DNA of 64,000 nt, from NCBI RefSeq assembly GCF_014529535.1, contig NW_023503372.1:1959772-2023771 (forward strand). The letters run 5' to 3'. The notes below the pieces were generated by a model. That model ran no database searches. It saw only the letters and a program-made list of their open reading frames with translations, and had not been told where the DNA came from. Positions 25,301 to 38,787 of this stretch are shown here, in pieces. The first letter of the stretch is position 1. Each line of letters begins with the position of its first letter. The translations under genes were made by a program, and so were the position numbers. This DNA comes from Bradysia coprophila. Taxonomy: Eukaryota > Arthropoda > Insecta > Diptera > Sciaridae.

Positions 25301-27629
25301 TCAATATAGTTGAACATAGTCTTCGATGAAATTACCTGTAATCAGAGGACCTGATTTACCTGAGTCAGTTGCATCTATTCATTCAAGTTAGTACCTTGTT
25401 TGCCCATTCGATTTGTCGTCATAATAAAATATGCAAAAAAGAAGATCGTAGCTATTACCAGCATTGATTCCAATATTTAAACCATTCCATTCATCCACCC
25501 AAATTGATTGATATTCATGTACAGCTCGTATAGGAAATTAACAGTTTTCATGTAGACTTGCTCTCAAATTCATTTTTCAATCTATTATCCGCCAAAAAAA
25601 GCTTCCAATAGTCCAAAGATCATTCTAGTCCAATCGGGGATCCCCATCGTAAGTGGCAGTGGGGAGATGAACCAACTGCTCGAGCTCAAAATAACTGGTA
25701 GTGCTTGAAATTTCGCCTATGCATTTTTGAGTGGGATACGGAGCAAAGCCAAGACGGGGCAACCATCTCTCGCAATCTTCAAACATAGCTTCCCGTGTAT
25801 CAGTGCATCACAATTTTTGACTTAAGTAATCCTCAACTACGGTATCGCGATCTGCAAGTCTTTTATGAAGCCAGACAAAAAATTAGTCTACTGCGAAAGT
25901 CTCAAAACAAAGAGCCACTTCGTGCAAATTTCACTGTTAAGCAAGGCGCATCCGTCCAAGATACTTTCGAGACGGTTTAATTAATATTTAGTGATAATTA
26001 GACGATTTTATTTTGATTTTAAATTTAGTTTCAAGGAACAAAAATTTTCGCGACCATCCACACTCACAGCATACTTGAAAACTTGAAAACTTTAAAAAGT
26101 ATAGATGATCCGAAAAGAAACAATTTTTGAAATTGTTCTTCAAAAATCATCCCTTTTACAGTTAGTTATTGAATTTGTTACTAGATAAGTATAAGTGTTT
26201 TCAGCAGATTGATTCAAAATCTATTACTTCATTTGTTCTGACATAGATTTTCTTTAAATAAGGGGCCTGCTCGACGCAACCATCAGAATGTCTCATAAAA
26301 ATTAAGTTTTTATCGTTGGTATTTCACTAAAATCGTTTAGGGAACACTTTTTAAGGCACTCTAGTGACTTGATATTCTGTGCTGATCTCAAAATAATTAG
26401 CAATATTGACATGAATTTCCTGCTAACTATTTGAGGTGAGTGTACTTGTAAAGAAAAATCCTGACATTTCATTTTCTGTTCAAATCCTCAAACTTATTTT
26501 CAGTTTCAACTCAACACCTTTGAGTCTATTAGAAACTCAACCAATTTCCACGAAATTTATATTGTTTACCGACGCGGACTTTAGCTTTCCTACCAAAAAA
26601 ACCAACAATCGACAGTCAAATCTTATCATCAATGAAACAACAACATGTGCGTCTGTAGGTATCGACTAATATATTACATCATTTTCAGTTGGGAATTCAG
26701 TTCGTTAAAGAAATGAATAATGGTGATGTACACGCGCGCCATTTCAATGTTAATAAACCGTTGGGGAAAATGTGAAAAATTATTAATAATTACACGCACA
26801 AGTGTGAGAATTTTACTTAACATGCGCCAAATTACTACAGCGTTTATGTCGCCTGGTTTGTCATAAAAAAAAATGAACAACCAGCTAATATTTACGAATT
26901 TCCGAGGGAAAATTGGCACATTGTTTATGATTGTAACATAAAAAATTTCTTTGTTGTTGGAAGTGAAACGAGTTTGTTTGCGACATATACGATGTATACA
27001 CAAACTTTGCAGTGGCTGATTGAACCGAACGACTTTTGAAACATTTATCATCAAATTGAGAAGCAACTCAATGGAACAATGTTACAATCTAATCTAAATG
27101 AAGTTGTCTTTTGTACACTGTTCAATAGAAACACAATCTTCGTCTTCATTTGTATTTATCGAATCTTTCAAATTCGATCGGATTCGAATGAAATTGGACC
27201 CAAGGTTCGCCACTTTAATATTAACAAGCGCCCAGATACATCCTTTCAGAAACGCTTATTCATCTGTTATCGACAACATCGACAAAAATAATCAATGAAC
27301 TAAATGTCGACTTTTTACAGCAAAAGGTACGATCAAATAAATGCAGTAATAGATTTTGCACCTGAAAAATATGCGAAAGCAAGAACTAAGAGATTTACGC
27401 GATTATTCACGTGATACAGTTGCGATGGACTTGATATCATTAATGCGACTAAGTTACATTATCTAAATTCGTAACGTAAATTGTGGAATTGACCAATATT
27501 TATTCGAGGACGAAATAACTTGGATGGGAGTAGACTGTATTAGAGCATTTACCATTTACAGAGACAACAACATAAATGTAGACTTGAAAAATATTGTCTT
27601 CAGCTATGACCTGAAGCAAATCACTTTTG

Positions 27630-27966
27630 ATTGGATTTCTTTAGGGACCTCGTTAAGAACCTTTTTACGATCAAAAACAAGTGTAGTCTGGACCACCGGC
27701 CTAACGTGACTTCGCAGCCATGCCTAGAAGTATGCAAATACTCTATAGGGAAAGTTAGGTGCGTAATTGATATCTTGCCTAAATGTAGGCTAGACGTTTG
27801 TACATCGTTACAGACACACACACTGCAACTACCCAAATTGTGAAGCTTGAGTGAACTGTAGAACGTTACAAATACGATACAATGTGAAATTGTGTCTGAC
27901 ACGGGAATCGAACCCGGACCATTTTGGTGGAAGGCTAGTACGTAACCACTAAGCCATCCTGTTCCT
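27630..27966 (-). repeat. tRNA-derived SINE
   Basis: On the minus strand an RNA polymerase III A box, TGGCTTAGTGG, lies within 27943-27956 and a perfect B box, GGTTCGATTCC, at 27904-27914. Their starts are 42 bases apart, as in tRNA genes. The acceptor stem no longer pairs, so this is not a working tRNA. A body of up to 250 bp unrelated to tRNA follows. The 3' limit is uncertain and no target duplication was found. Confidence 0.62.
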
Positions 27967-28112
27967 CCCAATGATGTCCTCAGTTTTAGGAATTTTTTTT
28001 TATTCAACTTTACGACGAATGACCTATCGTACCTTCAAGACAATATTTAAGGATTTCTTCATGTATCCTTTAAATCTAAGGGCCAGTCTACTGTACATAC
28101 TGCAGCTCAAAG

Positions 28113-28330
28113 CACTGCCTACCTTATAGAAATTTTTTCTTGATTTTCTCAAATTTTCTTGATTTTCTGAAATTTTCTAAAATTTTCTTAAATTTTCTAA
28201 ATTTTCTAAAATTTTCCAAATTTTCTAAAATTTTCTTGATTTTCTAAAATTTTCTAGATTTTCTTAAATTTTCTACATTTTCTTAAATTTTCTTGATTTT
28301 TTCAAAAACTATTCTAAAACACAGGCAGTG
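28113..28330. mobile_element. hAT-like MITE with TTTTCTAAAA minisatellite interior
   Basis: The ends CACTGCCT and AGGCAGTG are inverted. The flanks GCTCAAAG (28105-28112) and CCTCAAAG (28331-28338) match at seven of eight bases, as a slightly decayed 8-bp target duplication would. The whole interior is an array of TTTTCTAAA and TTTTCTTGA words, about 10 bp each. Confidence 0.72.
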
Positions 28331-29812
28331 CCTCAAAGAATATTTATTATATTTGAACAGGAATTATAAGAAAAATGAAATATCATTTGTTAAGCTAGAA
28401 TGAAATGTCATTTTTCTTATAATTCGCTAAAATAACATGTATTGTTTCTGCTTTTAATTATTTGCAAATTTGAATGAAAATCAATTTTCTGTTGCACTCT
28501 TCTCTGTTTTTTTGTTGTTGATTTAATTACAAACTTTAATCAAAAGCGACCTTCAATCTATAAGTTTACTTTATCTTAATTCGCCATATGGAATATTGAT
28601 TATCGATCCGATGGAAAGCATAAAGTACGGTAGAGAGGCTACGTGACTAATTATGGCCAACAATAAATTTATATCATCGAAATTATTCCAACAAACAAAT
28701 ATGGGGAAAAATGATAATTCTCTTGTTTGCGAATGAAAAAAATTAGAATTTTTCGTTTGAAAAAGTTGCAATTTCATCGTTCAAGTCACTGAGGAGTAAA
28801 TGAATGTATAATTGAATGGATCTCCCGAACAAAGAAAGGAAAGCGATGTCAATTGCAACGGCGATCATCTTCATTTTAATCGAAATGGATTCGAATATAT
28901 GAGAACATGTGCATCCAACAAAGTTCAAGCTATGGTTCAAGTTGAAATTGGTTGATCAAAACAAAAAATGAATGAATATGACTACTAATTTTGAATACAT
29001 TCAGCGGTTCATTACAATTACAAATCGTTTCCAGTTCAATAAATTGCTTACCTTGTCCGATAAAATACAGAAGCGTTGACATAGGCCATGCATGTATAAA
29101 ATGTTGCCTTTATTGCAGATGAGGAAGTCACAATATATAGACTTATTGCCTTGATACAATGTTGTGTTTATCTGTTTCATATTGGGCATCATTAGTGATA
29201 AATGTGTGAACAATTGACTAGTGATAACGTAAGCTAATCGACAAAGTTGATTGAGGAACGTTCATTGCGACAATATAATGTTATACGAGACATAGAATAG
29301 ACTTCGTGCCAAATAACACACGGTGTGCTCCGTGACAAACGACATGCCTTCACATTCCTTATATATTAGTAGATGTTGATTTCATTCTAGAGTTTTATAT
29401 TTTACTACTACGATAAATCTATACTGATGCAAATAATCGAATGACCAGGCAGCTGCTGACCATGATATATTATATTGTTATGTATAATAAATACTGAATA
29501 GTCGCACTGGGGGAAAATGACGTGTTTGTTGTTTGTTTACAGAAAACTTATTTACTTTCAGCAGTTATAGAGAGGAATATAAAATTATACAAAAACAAGA
29601 GGTAATAAGTGGTGTCAATTTGAATTTGTAATTGCATGTAAGTTCAATTGTATAATCGCACGAGCTCGATATAAAACCAGCTACGTTCGATGATTGTTTT
29701 TAATGTAAAATTAGATAATAATGGGTATAATCAACTGCGAAGTGTTCTATTTTGATTTAAAACAATAACAACAAATAACAACGCATGGAAAATGTATAAT
29801 GAATGAATATAT

Positions 29813-30025
29813 AAATGCAGAAACGGGACGTGTCACATTAGCGAATTATAAGAAAATTGACTTTTCTTTGATTTCTCCGTTTCGAAACAACTTTCGATGT
29901 TTTTTTGTTTTAATTTGTCAACCAAACTTCAACTGACATCGGTAACCTATTTGAAACGAAGCTGAATTAATGAGATTTAACTTTCCTTATAATTCGCTAA
30001 TGTGACACGTTCCGTTTCTGCATTT
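29813..30025. mobile_element. MITE with long inverted ends, 213 bp
   Basis: About 45 bp at each end are inverted copies: AAATGCAGAAACGGGACGTG and TCACATTAGCGAATTATAAG on the left, the complement with one or two changes on the right. The interior is short and non-coding. A diverged partial copy lies at 28370-28445 (TTATAATTCGCTAAAAT, then TGTTTCTGCTTTT). Confidence 0.75.
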
Positions 30026-31158
30026 AAATCTTCTCATATAATGCAAGAAACTCTCACTATTCATACTCACTTTGGAACAAACATTGCGATGTTTTGTAAT
30101 CATCTGGAAAATCGCTCAGAAATTTCAGATCATTGTTTTTGCTGTGTAAAACACCTTTGCAACTTGTTTACTACTGTGTGTTTTGGACAGAGAATCCACG
30201 AAGTAAATGCCCCACCCAGTTTAGAAGGTTCACGAAACGCACATATTTAAAAACGAATATTTCAAATTTGAAGTAGGTATTAACAACTGTGAATATGTTA
30301 TTGATTAATGAGATTTGAAAATACCTAAGGTCATCAATGCCGAAAAAGACTTTTGAAGTAGTTGCAACAAATATTTTTCCTCTACGAAGTTTGCAACATT
30401 TTTAATAACAGTATTTTACTTACACAAAATTCTCAACACTGTCGTTCCTGACGAGTCCCCCAGTGTACTGTTTCCACATAAAATTGACGGCAATTTTATG
30501 GAAGTGAACTAGTGAATTTTGAGATCAGCAGGACGAAACGGCGTCTTTAGGTACTCTAGGGAAAGACTTGACTGACCATTTTTCTTTTGTTTTTGTTTTC
30601 GTTAACGGTTACGCGTTTTAACTGGACTATGGACAAAGATTTGGCCTTGTTGTTTCGAGAGTTTATTTTCAATTTTAGACATGCATTAACCGCACGAATA
30701 GTCAGAATGACTTTAGAAATCTTTTCTTGGGATTTCGTACTGATCTACTGAAAATGGTATCAAGAACGCAAATTCAGTTTTATGGCATCAGGAACGCAGA
30801 TTCAATCTTTTGTCTCTCAAAAGAGTGTTCTTGTCACCTTCGGGTGGCAAGTAAAATACTGTTATTAAAAATGTTTTGAAGTAGTTGCAACAAATATTTT
30901 TCCTTTACGAAGTTTGCAACTATCAGGCTTTCAACCATTTCAACCATTTGAAGATATTAAAAGAAAGTTGTGGCAAAGAATATTTTCCTTTTATGAAATT
31001 TTCTCTATTTCAATTCAGTGTTGATTCGATCCGATTATTATTAAAAAAAGCAGGCGTTTCAGCAAGTTAAATATGCTCGGGAGTCACAGTTTGGGCCCAT
31101 TGTGCTAACGCTCAGATTATAACATTCCAATGGAGAAAATAGGGCCGACACATATATC

Positions 31159-31371
31159 TTAACCTGTCACAGACGGCAAGCATATTAACACTTTTACTAT
31201 TCAAACTATTACTTCATTTGATCGAAGATTTTCATAGATTTATTTCAGAAATCCTTTACTTCATTTGTTTTGAACATGCTTTTTGCTACATAAGACCTCA
31301 TTAGTTAGAACTTGCCGTTTATTATTGCTGTCGTTGTCGATAACAGATGACATCCGTCTATAACAGGTTAA
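31159..31371. mobile_element. piggyBac-like MITE, copy C
   Basis: The element lies between TTAA at 31159-31162 and TTAA at 31368-31371, with ends CCTGTCACAGACGG and CCGTCTATAACAGG. It is closest to copy A (7944) and shares GATCGAAGATTTTCATAGAT and GTCGTTGTCGATAACAGATG with it, at high identity over the full length. Confidence 0.82.
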
Positions 31372-34300
31372 TTTTCTACGTATCAAATTCGAAAGATTCT
31401 CAAATTCAACATGCCAAATACTCAAATTAACCATTTCGAACACGGCATCGCAGTTCATCAACAAGTACAAAATAATTTTGTTGCGGTAAGATAACGTCTC
31501 CGAATCTATTCATCTGAATTACGAAAGCTCACTGAAATCTTTCGAATGTATAGAAGTTAACAAGAAATTCCCATTGTGACCTACAACAGGAAAGCACTTA
31601 CAAACTCATTTTTGTTACACTATTCGACGCAAAATCTGTTACTTCATTAGTTGAAAACGATAACCAGAATTAGTCCGTTATTTTTATCGAAGAATACCAG
31701 ACGAAAGGCACGAAAACCATACCTCTACTCACGATATCTGTCATAGTTTCTGCAAACATCGTATAAAAAACTTTTATTAATTAGTTTGCATGTGCCTGTT
31801 CGTTTCCGAATTATAACTTTTTTTTCCACAAAGAAGCTCTGAGAAAGGTTTTGACTTAATCATGTACCAGGCCATCATAACCATCGCTTCGCATTCCATA
31901 TATAAAATATAAAACGAAATTTGAATAACAAACAATTTTGTTTTTCGCGCCGGTATAAACCTTGGCCCCCCTATTTTATAGACGAGAAACCATGCAACGG
32001 CAGGCTGAATGGCTGAAAATGATGTTGAAATGTGTGCTTGCTTGTTCTTAATCTGTTAACATTTTCAAAATGTATATTCACTTGTTGATGTTATGTTTGT
32101 TGTTGATCGCAAAAACGAACCACATAACACTTTTCAACTTCAACACACTCTAATATTGGAAAACTATAAAAATTATTTTGATGTAAAATTTTTGCTCGAA
32201 TTGTTGACTGATGCAGTATGAGGAGCTCATAACAGTTTGCAGCTACCATACGGCGCATGATCTAAACAAAAAAGAAAATGTTCGCCGTGTATATAAGCAA
32301 AGAGAACCACAACCGATTCAAAATTCGAAAGAGATATATCCACCATATACATACACACACTACCATCGAATTCTGTTCGCCCATTAAACTTACGTTATGT
32401 TGGCACAGAAAAACCAATAAAATTGTACTAAATTGTTATTCCTTTAAGAATATCATCTACCAACGGCATTATGATTGCCTATTCGAAAATTTCACTAAAA
32501 ATGTTCACTTTTCTTCGAAAGCATACAAAGTCTATACCCAAAAGTCGATGCTTGTCTTTTTTGTCTTCAATATCACCAGAAGAAGTCCAATTTTTTTCTT
32601 TCTTTCGCATGCGATTTTTATGCGGTCCTGGTAGAATTAAATAAGCAGAATATAATAATAATAATAAAATAATTTAATAGACCGCTGCACAACTAGAAAA
32701 AATTCATTTTGTAGTGTACGTGTATAGTAAAAGGCAAGCATAATTAACATGCACTTTTTGCCATTGCATACACATTTTGAATTTATTGAAGTACACGGTC
32801 AGGCAATGCACCTGTTTTCGGTAGTGGCGATTAAATTGGCATAATACTTTAATGTATGAATAGTGATATCAGATGGATGGATCGGCGGTAAATCAGGGAA
32901 TTTATTACTTTAACAAATCTGTAAGTTAAGTTTACGGAAACGGTCACATTTCGTTCGAAAAACTATATACTTGGAATGCTGATTGTTCGAAATGTATTCA
33001 TGTTTCCCTATTAATAATATTGAATTTTGCATCGCCGCAGTAAAAGTGTATTACGATTTTCATTCATTGAGGCAATCATTTCTTTCAGCGAAAAACGAAA
33101 CTTTTTGGAGTGTTTCGGTACAGAACAACTGTGGAGTAGGTACGACATTATATGTATTGATTTAAACGAGGTGTACGTGCATTCTGTGACATATAGTTCT
33201 ACAATAAATTACCAGTAAGATTGCACGCACCATAAACTCTCAAAAAGAGGTCATACCACACCACGGACGAATATGGAAATTTTTAATTTTTAATTAAGGC
33301 TATAGGCGCCAAGTATAAGATAAGGCTGTGAGACATGAGGACTGAGGACACGTGTGTCCCGAAGTAAAATCACGGTCAAGTCTTGTTGTTCAGTTCTATA
33401 AAATTTCTTGTTATATTTTTCTCGACATTTTTGTATTTTTCCATGTAAATGTAACTAACCATCCATGGTGTCAACAACGTTTTTTTTATACAGTGGTCAC
33501 TGTTCATATGCATGATGATTTAAATTTTACTTGTCGGCAGAAAAATATGGTTGGACTGTGTACCGAGAATTAATAACAACTGCGAAAATGTTTGTTTTTT
33601 GGTGAACATTGACGAGTTTTTTTAAGTCTTGAGTAGAGCACGAAACAAGTCGTTATTCCGGTTCTTTTAGACACATGATTCTTTCACACAGGAAGTGACG
33701 ATTATTCGACAGCCTATAAACAGGTCAACTTTACGTTGAGCCTGAAACTAATTTGTTTTCAGTTAGCACTACACATAGCTAGGCAACACATGTCTTCATT
33801 TTACTAACATTACATTGATGCAGTCTACTTCATTTCTTTAGACGAAAATCCTGTGTATATCAATCGTTGCGTACTTTTACAGGACGTTTGGAATCACTGA
33901 AAATACTGTCACATGAAACGTAATCTTCAGATGGTGTGTGGGTGTGAAATAAATCCTGATCCTAAGTGAACTCAACTTTAGTCTGTTTTTTGCGACTTTT
34001 CTAAAGCTTTCAACAGTTTCAGGAAATTCAAGCATATAAATTTGTCGTTTTGGAATAAAGCTTGACGTGTGAGTGTCTCCCATCATGCCTCCATTTCCGC
34101 GCATTCTTAAAAAACCTGCAGTGAAATATGCTAAGGAAAGCTATTTATACCGACTCAAAAACTACAGAATTTATGCTCCGAGCCCAATGTACGTAAATAT
34201 CATCTGTTACCAACATCAACAGCAAAATATCAGCGACCGACTCGAACAAAAATGGTGTTATATGTAGCAAAATATTTTCGAAAACAAATGAAGTAAAAGA

Positions 34301-36293
34301 TTTTATTTCGATTTGTTGAAAATACTCGGATCAAATGAGGTATCAGATTCGATATCTACGAATGATGTGCCACCTCTCTATCATCGGTTATATCTCTCTA
34401 CGTTTCTCGACCGTTTGATTCACTCAGATATAACTCAACTAGAACCGTCGCGAATTATAGCTAAAATGTTGAAGTGTCATTACTAAAGCTTCAATAATGA
34501 CAAAATAATTCAATTAAAAATTATCCCTCAAGACCTTAGCTTGTGCTACTGTTTCAATTGACCGCTGTGAAAGAGAAAAATGGCAACTTCAGCTTACCAA
34601 TCTATACCTCCCGTTTATGACAGACTATGAAATTAGATGACAAATGGAAGTAATGGTACTGAAGACGAAATCTTTGTGAAGGGTTTGGGGGTTTCAATTG
34701 AAATAGTTATATATAAGCGACACAACGCTTTTTAAAGTCCAGCGAGTTAATGAAATTTATATACGTTTACTGCAGAGCTAAATATAGGGTATTCGTATGA
34801 CTTTTAGGATTTGTTCACTGCTCTAACCAACCTTTTCGTTTGGTCCCAATTGAGCACGCTCCACGCACGTACATAAGCCGTTTCTAAATGTAGGAAAATT
34901 TACCTCAACATTTTCTTAGTTCAGCACCTCATAACGACGAGTATAAGATTTCAGCTGATCGTATCTGGACGATAAAGTATAAGATTTAATTCTACAAAAT
35001 GAAAGTGTATTTCTGTGCATGCATGCACGTACACAATGCATTCGCTAAAGTAAATAAATTCTCGTTTCAATGAAAGGTCAATATCCCCCGTTTTCAGCTA
35101 CAGTCATTTTATCGTACTACCAGAACAACACACATCTGTTAAGCGAGTGTATATCGGGGCATCACATTTTGTATGTGGACGGTTTTTTCTTCTTCTCTAC
35201 ATTGGAAATTTTAATGCGGCTTAAGATTACCCGCGTTTGATGTATTTTAAAATATCAAAATAAGCAATACAATGTACTGTACTGTAACAGGCAACCAGAA
35301 TATTCGGTGGTATATTCATGTACTTGACTTCAATTGCACTTCGTAAGTAACAAGTACTTACTTTTTGTTTATGTGGAACGCTTATCTTGTATACTTATTG
35401 CTCGCTGTGTTTATGAAACACATATTAAGATTAAAAACAGTCTTTGATCAGAGAATTTGTGTTATTTTTTTGCACTGCTTGTGAGTAGTGAGTTTTAGGA
35501 AAAAGGTCGTTGGAGAGATGAAAGAGATGCATTAAGTTAAAAAAAAATTATTAATTTTTTATCGCGACACACGCTCTTGGTCGAAACCTTCGATTTTATT
35601 TTTATAATTTTTTGTTGTATTGTGCGCCGACCTTGCTTCAAAACGGTTTTATCTCAGAGTTCGTTTTGTATCTCGAAATGCGATGATGATTATAGAATAT
35701 AGATTGAGAAAGGATCACCCAAATGATAATTGATTGACATGATTTTACTTTTAAGACTGGGCCAGTTTCATTGAAACTAAATAGATGGATCATCGCTTAG
35801 ATACATATATTGACAATGTATACATGGAAGTCTCCTGTAATTGTTTACGTCTCATTTGAAACACGTGGCTAAATTCGGTAAGAGTTCATCATTGTAAACA
35901 TTTTCTGTTTATTACTTAGCTTAGCACTTTCTAAGATTGCATAAGATTGTTGGTGTTTTTTCGTATATACAAAAATTATGTGTCGCTGATACGGACGTCT
36001 TAGTTTTTAATGCCGCATATAAGCTGGAAATCGTTAACATATCAAGATAAGAATTTTGAAATTAGGTTATCAGGTGTAGAAAATGTGTCGCATTTTATAC
36101 AGTATAGTCGTGTAGTGCATGCGTATGATGATTTATTCTACCATACAGCAGAGCTCGTTTTTCTTTAACACATTGTGGGTTGTACACAATGTACTTGCTA
36201 CTTACAGCATAAAGAGAAACTCAACCTATCACACATAGTAGGGTAGGTAGGGTAGGACTAAACAACAATTTTGGGGATTGAATGATGATAATA

Positions 36294-36873
36294 GAGGACG
36301 CCAGCTTTTTTGGACAAAAACGATAATGCCCCACAATAACAGTAATTCCCAACAATAATGCCCCGTCAAAAATGGCGACCATTGTGAATGCATTCACATG
36401 GACAAGTCAATTTTCTATTTATTTTTGATTTTTATTCTAAAAGTTCGTCCGGATCTATATTTTATCACAGCAATCCGTAGATCTAATTTGTATCGAGCTA
36501 GCGACAATGAGCTGGAAAAAAACTATTCACTTTACAACGCGCTGTTCGACGACAAACATCATCCACTACACAAAAAACACGTGCTTAACCTGCAAGCGGA
36601 ACACATGAGGTTTGTCGTCGTACAGCGCGTTGTAAAGTGAATAGATTTTTTCCAGCTCAAAGTCGCTAGCTCGCTACAGATTAGATCTACGGATTGCTGT
36701 GATAAAATATAGATCCGGACGAACTTTTAGAATAAAAATCAAAAATAAATAGAAAATTGACTTGTCCATGTGAATGCATTCACATTGGTCGCCATTTTTG
36801 ACGGGGCATTATTGTTGGGAATTACTGTTATTGTGGGGCATTATCGTTTTCGTCGAAAAATGCTGGCGTCCTC
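36294..36873. repeat. 580-bp near-perfect palindrome
   Basis: Arms 36294-36557 and 36610-36873 are each 264 bp and pair end to end with only scattered mismatches and no net length change. The 52-bp loop is at 36558-36609. The outer ends are GAGGACGCCAGC and GCTGGCGTCCTC. The equal arm lengths and high identity imply a young structure. It contains no gene; an 80-codon frame running through arm, loop and arm is a by-product of the symmetry. No target duplication is evident. Confidence 0.88.
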
Positions 36874-37614
36874 CAATGTTGCTAAGAATTTTCCTCATTT
36901 TCCTTCTATTGAAACACACATTAAATAGGTCTTAAAATGTTTCAATGCTTTATTCTGCCTTGCGATACCGGCTAAGCATTAAAATTTTAAGTCGGTTTGA
37001 AAAGATACTACCAGTTTCAAGAAATCATTAAATATGTGTAATCAGTATGAAAATGAGGTGAAATTTAAGATTGAAATAGGAAAGAAAACCAATTTTAACG
37101 GTACATTGGGTACATTACTATGGGACATTAGACATTTTTGAATTTAAACAGCTAAATACTTAAATAAATGAAAAAAAATATTGAGGTTCCAACTGGTGAT
37201 CTTGCCATATGACATTTTGCATTTTAATTTCCATTTTAATCCCACTAGGAATTAGTTTCTTTGAAACAACGGTTCCAAATAAGTCACGTGTGAATTAAGA
37301 ACAAATTTTAGCAGTGGTAAGATCGTTGACTGGAGTGCAGAAGGTCCAAGGTTCAAAATTTTGTCAGGAAAGGTTAGAACAATGTTGTTTTTTTTTTCAC
37401 TACAAATAACATTTTGATCGGATAAAATGAGATTTTCATTTCAGAGCGCATAGTAAATCAGTGTCAAAAGTCAGAGCCTAAAAGATTAAAATTTATTTCC
37501 TCTAGAGATTACTCAATTGGGGATACGTTCGAGTAATCCCTGAAGGAATTAAATTTTAATTCTAGAAAAGATTCGGTCACGTACTGTTAACCCCAAAAAT
37601 ATTTAGATCTAGGT

Positions 37615-38257
37615 TAGGGTTCCCATTTGTCCTCTTTTTAGAGGACATGTCCTCTTTTTTCGTCTCGTTCTTCTTTTTTACAAAAATTCTAAGAACATCG
37701 CTTTTTTGATGAAAACGTCCTCTATGTCCTCTTTTTTTTCAGGTCTTCTTCTTTTTTAAGTAAATTAAATGCAGCTCATACCTAAAGAACGAAAAATTTT
37801 CGCTGCGCGGCATTAACTAATAATCTTCTCTGTCAGAGAATCTCTGAAAGATAATACAACGAAATCTTAATCTCAAAAAAAAATTCGCTCCGCTCGCATT
37901 ACAAGGAATAAAATATTGTAGCGTTGTGTAAGATACCAAAGATCACGCAAGGTTAAGGTTAAACAAAGTCTTTATTCAGGTAATATGGAGTGGATGTTAT
38001 CACTGAGAAGGAATCCAAAAGAATATCAGGACGACTTCAGTGCATATTGAACAGAGCATTTTTGAATATTTTTGTTTTCAGTATGAACTGTGGTGTAAGT
38101 TACGCAATAGTTGCACAAAGTGTATGTACAGTCGTTGTAATTCCGCGTCATAAATTTACTTTTCGTCCTCTTTTTTGAATGTGAAAGCGTCTTCTTTTTG
38201 TCCTGTTTTTTGACGCCTAAATGTCCTCTTTTTCAAAATTCAAAAATGGGAACCTTA
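37615..38257. mobile_element. hAT-like element rich in GTCCTCTTTTT words, 643 bp
   Basis: The left end TAGGGTTCCCATTTG and the complement of the right end (TAAGGTTCCCATTTTTG) are inverted. The flanks ATCTAGGT (37607-37614) and TACTAGGT (38258-38265) match at six of eight bases. Both subterminal zones carry many TCCTCTTTTT copies in the same orientation (about 37637-37735 and 38160-38235). No transposase frame is visible. Confidence 0.62.
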
Positions 38258-38787
38258 TACTAGGTCCATATTTTTATAGTTTTCTGTTACTTTCCAATAA
38301 GAAAAGTCGATGTAGATCAGTCTTTCTCAGGTCAGGTCAACATCTATCAGTTCAGCTTCAGGTCGAATCAGGTTTCAGGCTTTCAAGTTCAGGTTTCAGG
38401 TTCAACTGACCTGTTCAGAGCCTTAGGTAGCTATGAGCACTTTTTTTGTATGAATGGACCAGCTGAAAAACAGCTGAAGCAAATTCATGTCTAAATTTTA
38501 CTAACGTGGCCTGTATTTTCGGAAGAAATGTTTTCCTAACTATCCAACGGATTTATGGTTTTTACGGTAGTAGAGTGAGGTTGCACATAACTCTGAATGT
38601 TTTATTCAGAATGTGTGTTACAATTAAACAGAGAAATGCATTTTTTCGAAATGACAAGTTAAATTAATAGTTACGCACATATGCTTTTAATCCATCAATA
38701 ACCATCTGTCTTCAAGACAGTGTCTTGTGTGGTTCTGTTCTACAAATCACTAATATTCGAAAGAAATCGACCGCTCATCACCAAAGA

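Larger units (their letters stand above)
21296..28000. other. gene desert, part 1 (upstream of 4E-BP)
   Basis: I find no supported exon. Contents: probable 4E-BP promoter and 5' UTR just above 21295; an inverted repeat at 22243-22351; a relative of the 8528 repeat near 23086; a degenerate CGGGTTTYAAA/AGGTCGGG-rich stretch at about 24790-25080; remnants of the piggyBac-like MITE family near 22575-22605, 26210-26230 and 27330-27350; and a tRNA-derived SINE at 27630-27966. Confidence 0.45.

Noticed and set aside
25795-25980. 61-residue frame ending VKQGASVQDTFETV
   Set aside because: Slightly more gene-like than its surroundings, but no start context, splice site or known family; perhaps a transposon remnant.
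26674-27066. 130-residue minus-strand open frame
   Set aside because: Rich in Asn, Ile and Phe from AT-rich DNA, with no recognisable motif and no adjacent exon.
27621-28007. 128-residue minus-strand open frame
   Set aside because: It runs through the tRNA-derived SINE, whose A and B boxes explain the sequence better.
32278-32634. 118-residue plus-strand open frame
   Set aside because: Composition follows local AT content (many Ile, Phe, Lys, His), with no domain, no splice partners and no neighbouring coding evidence.
36398-36640. 80-residue frame
   Set aside because: It spans left arm, loop and right arm of the 580-bp palindrome; the symmetry explains it.
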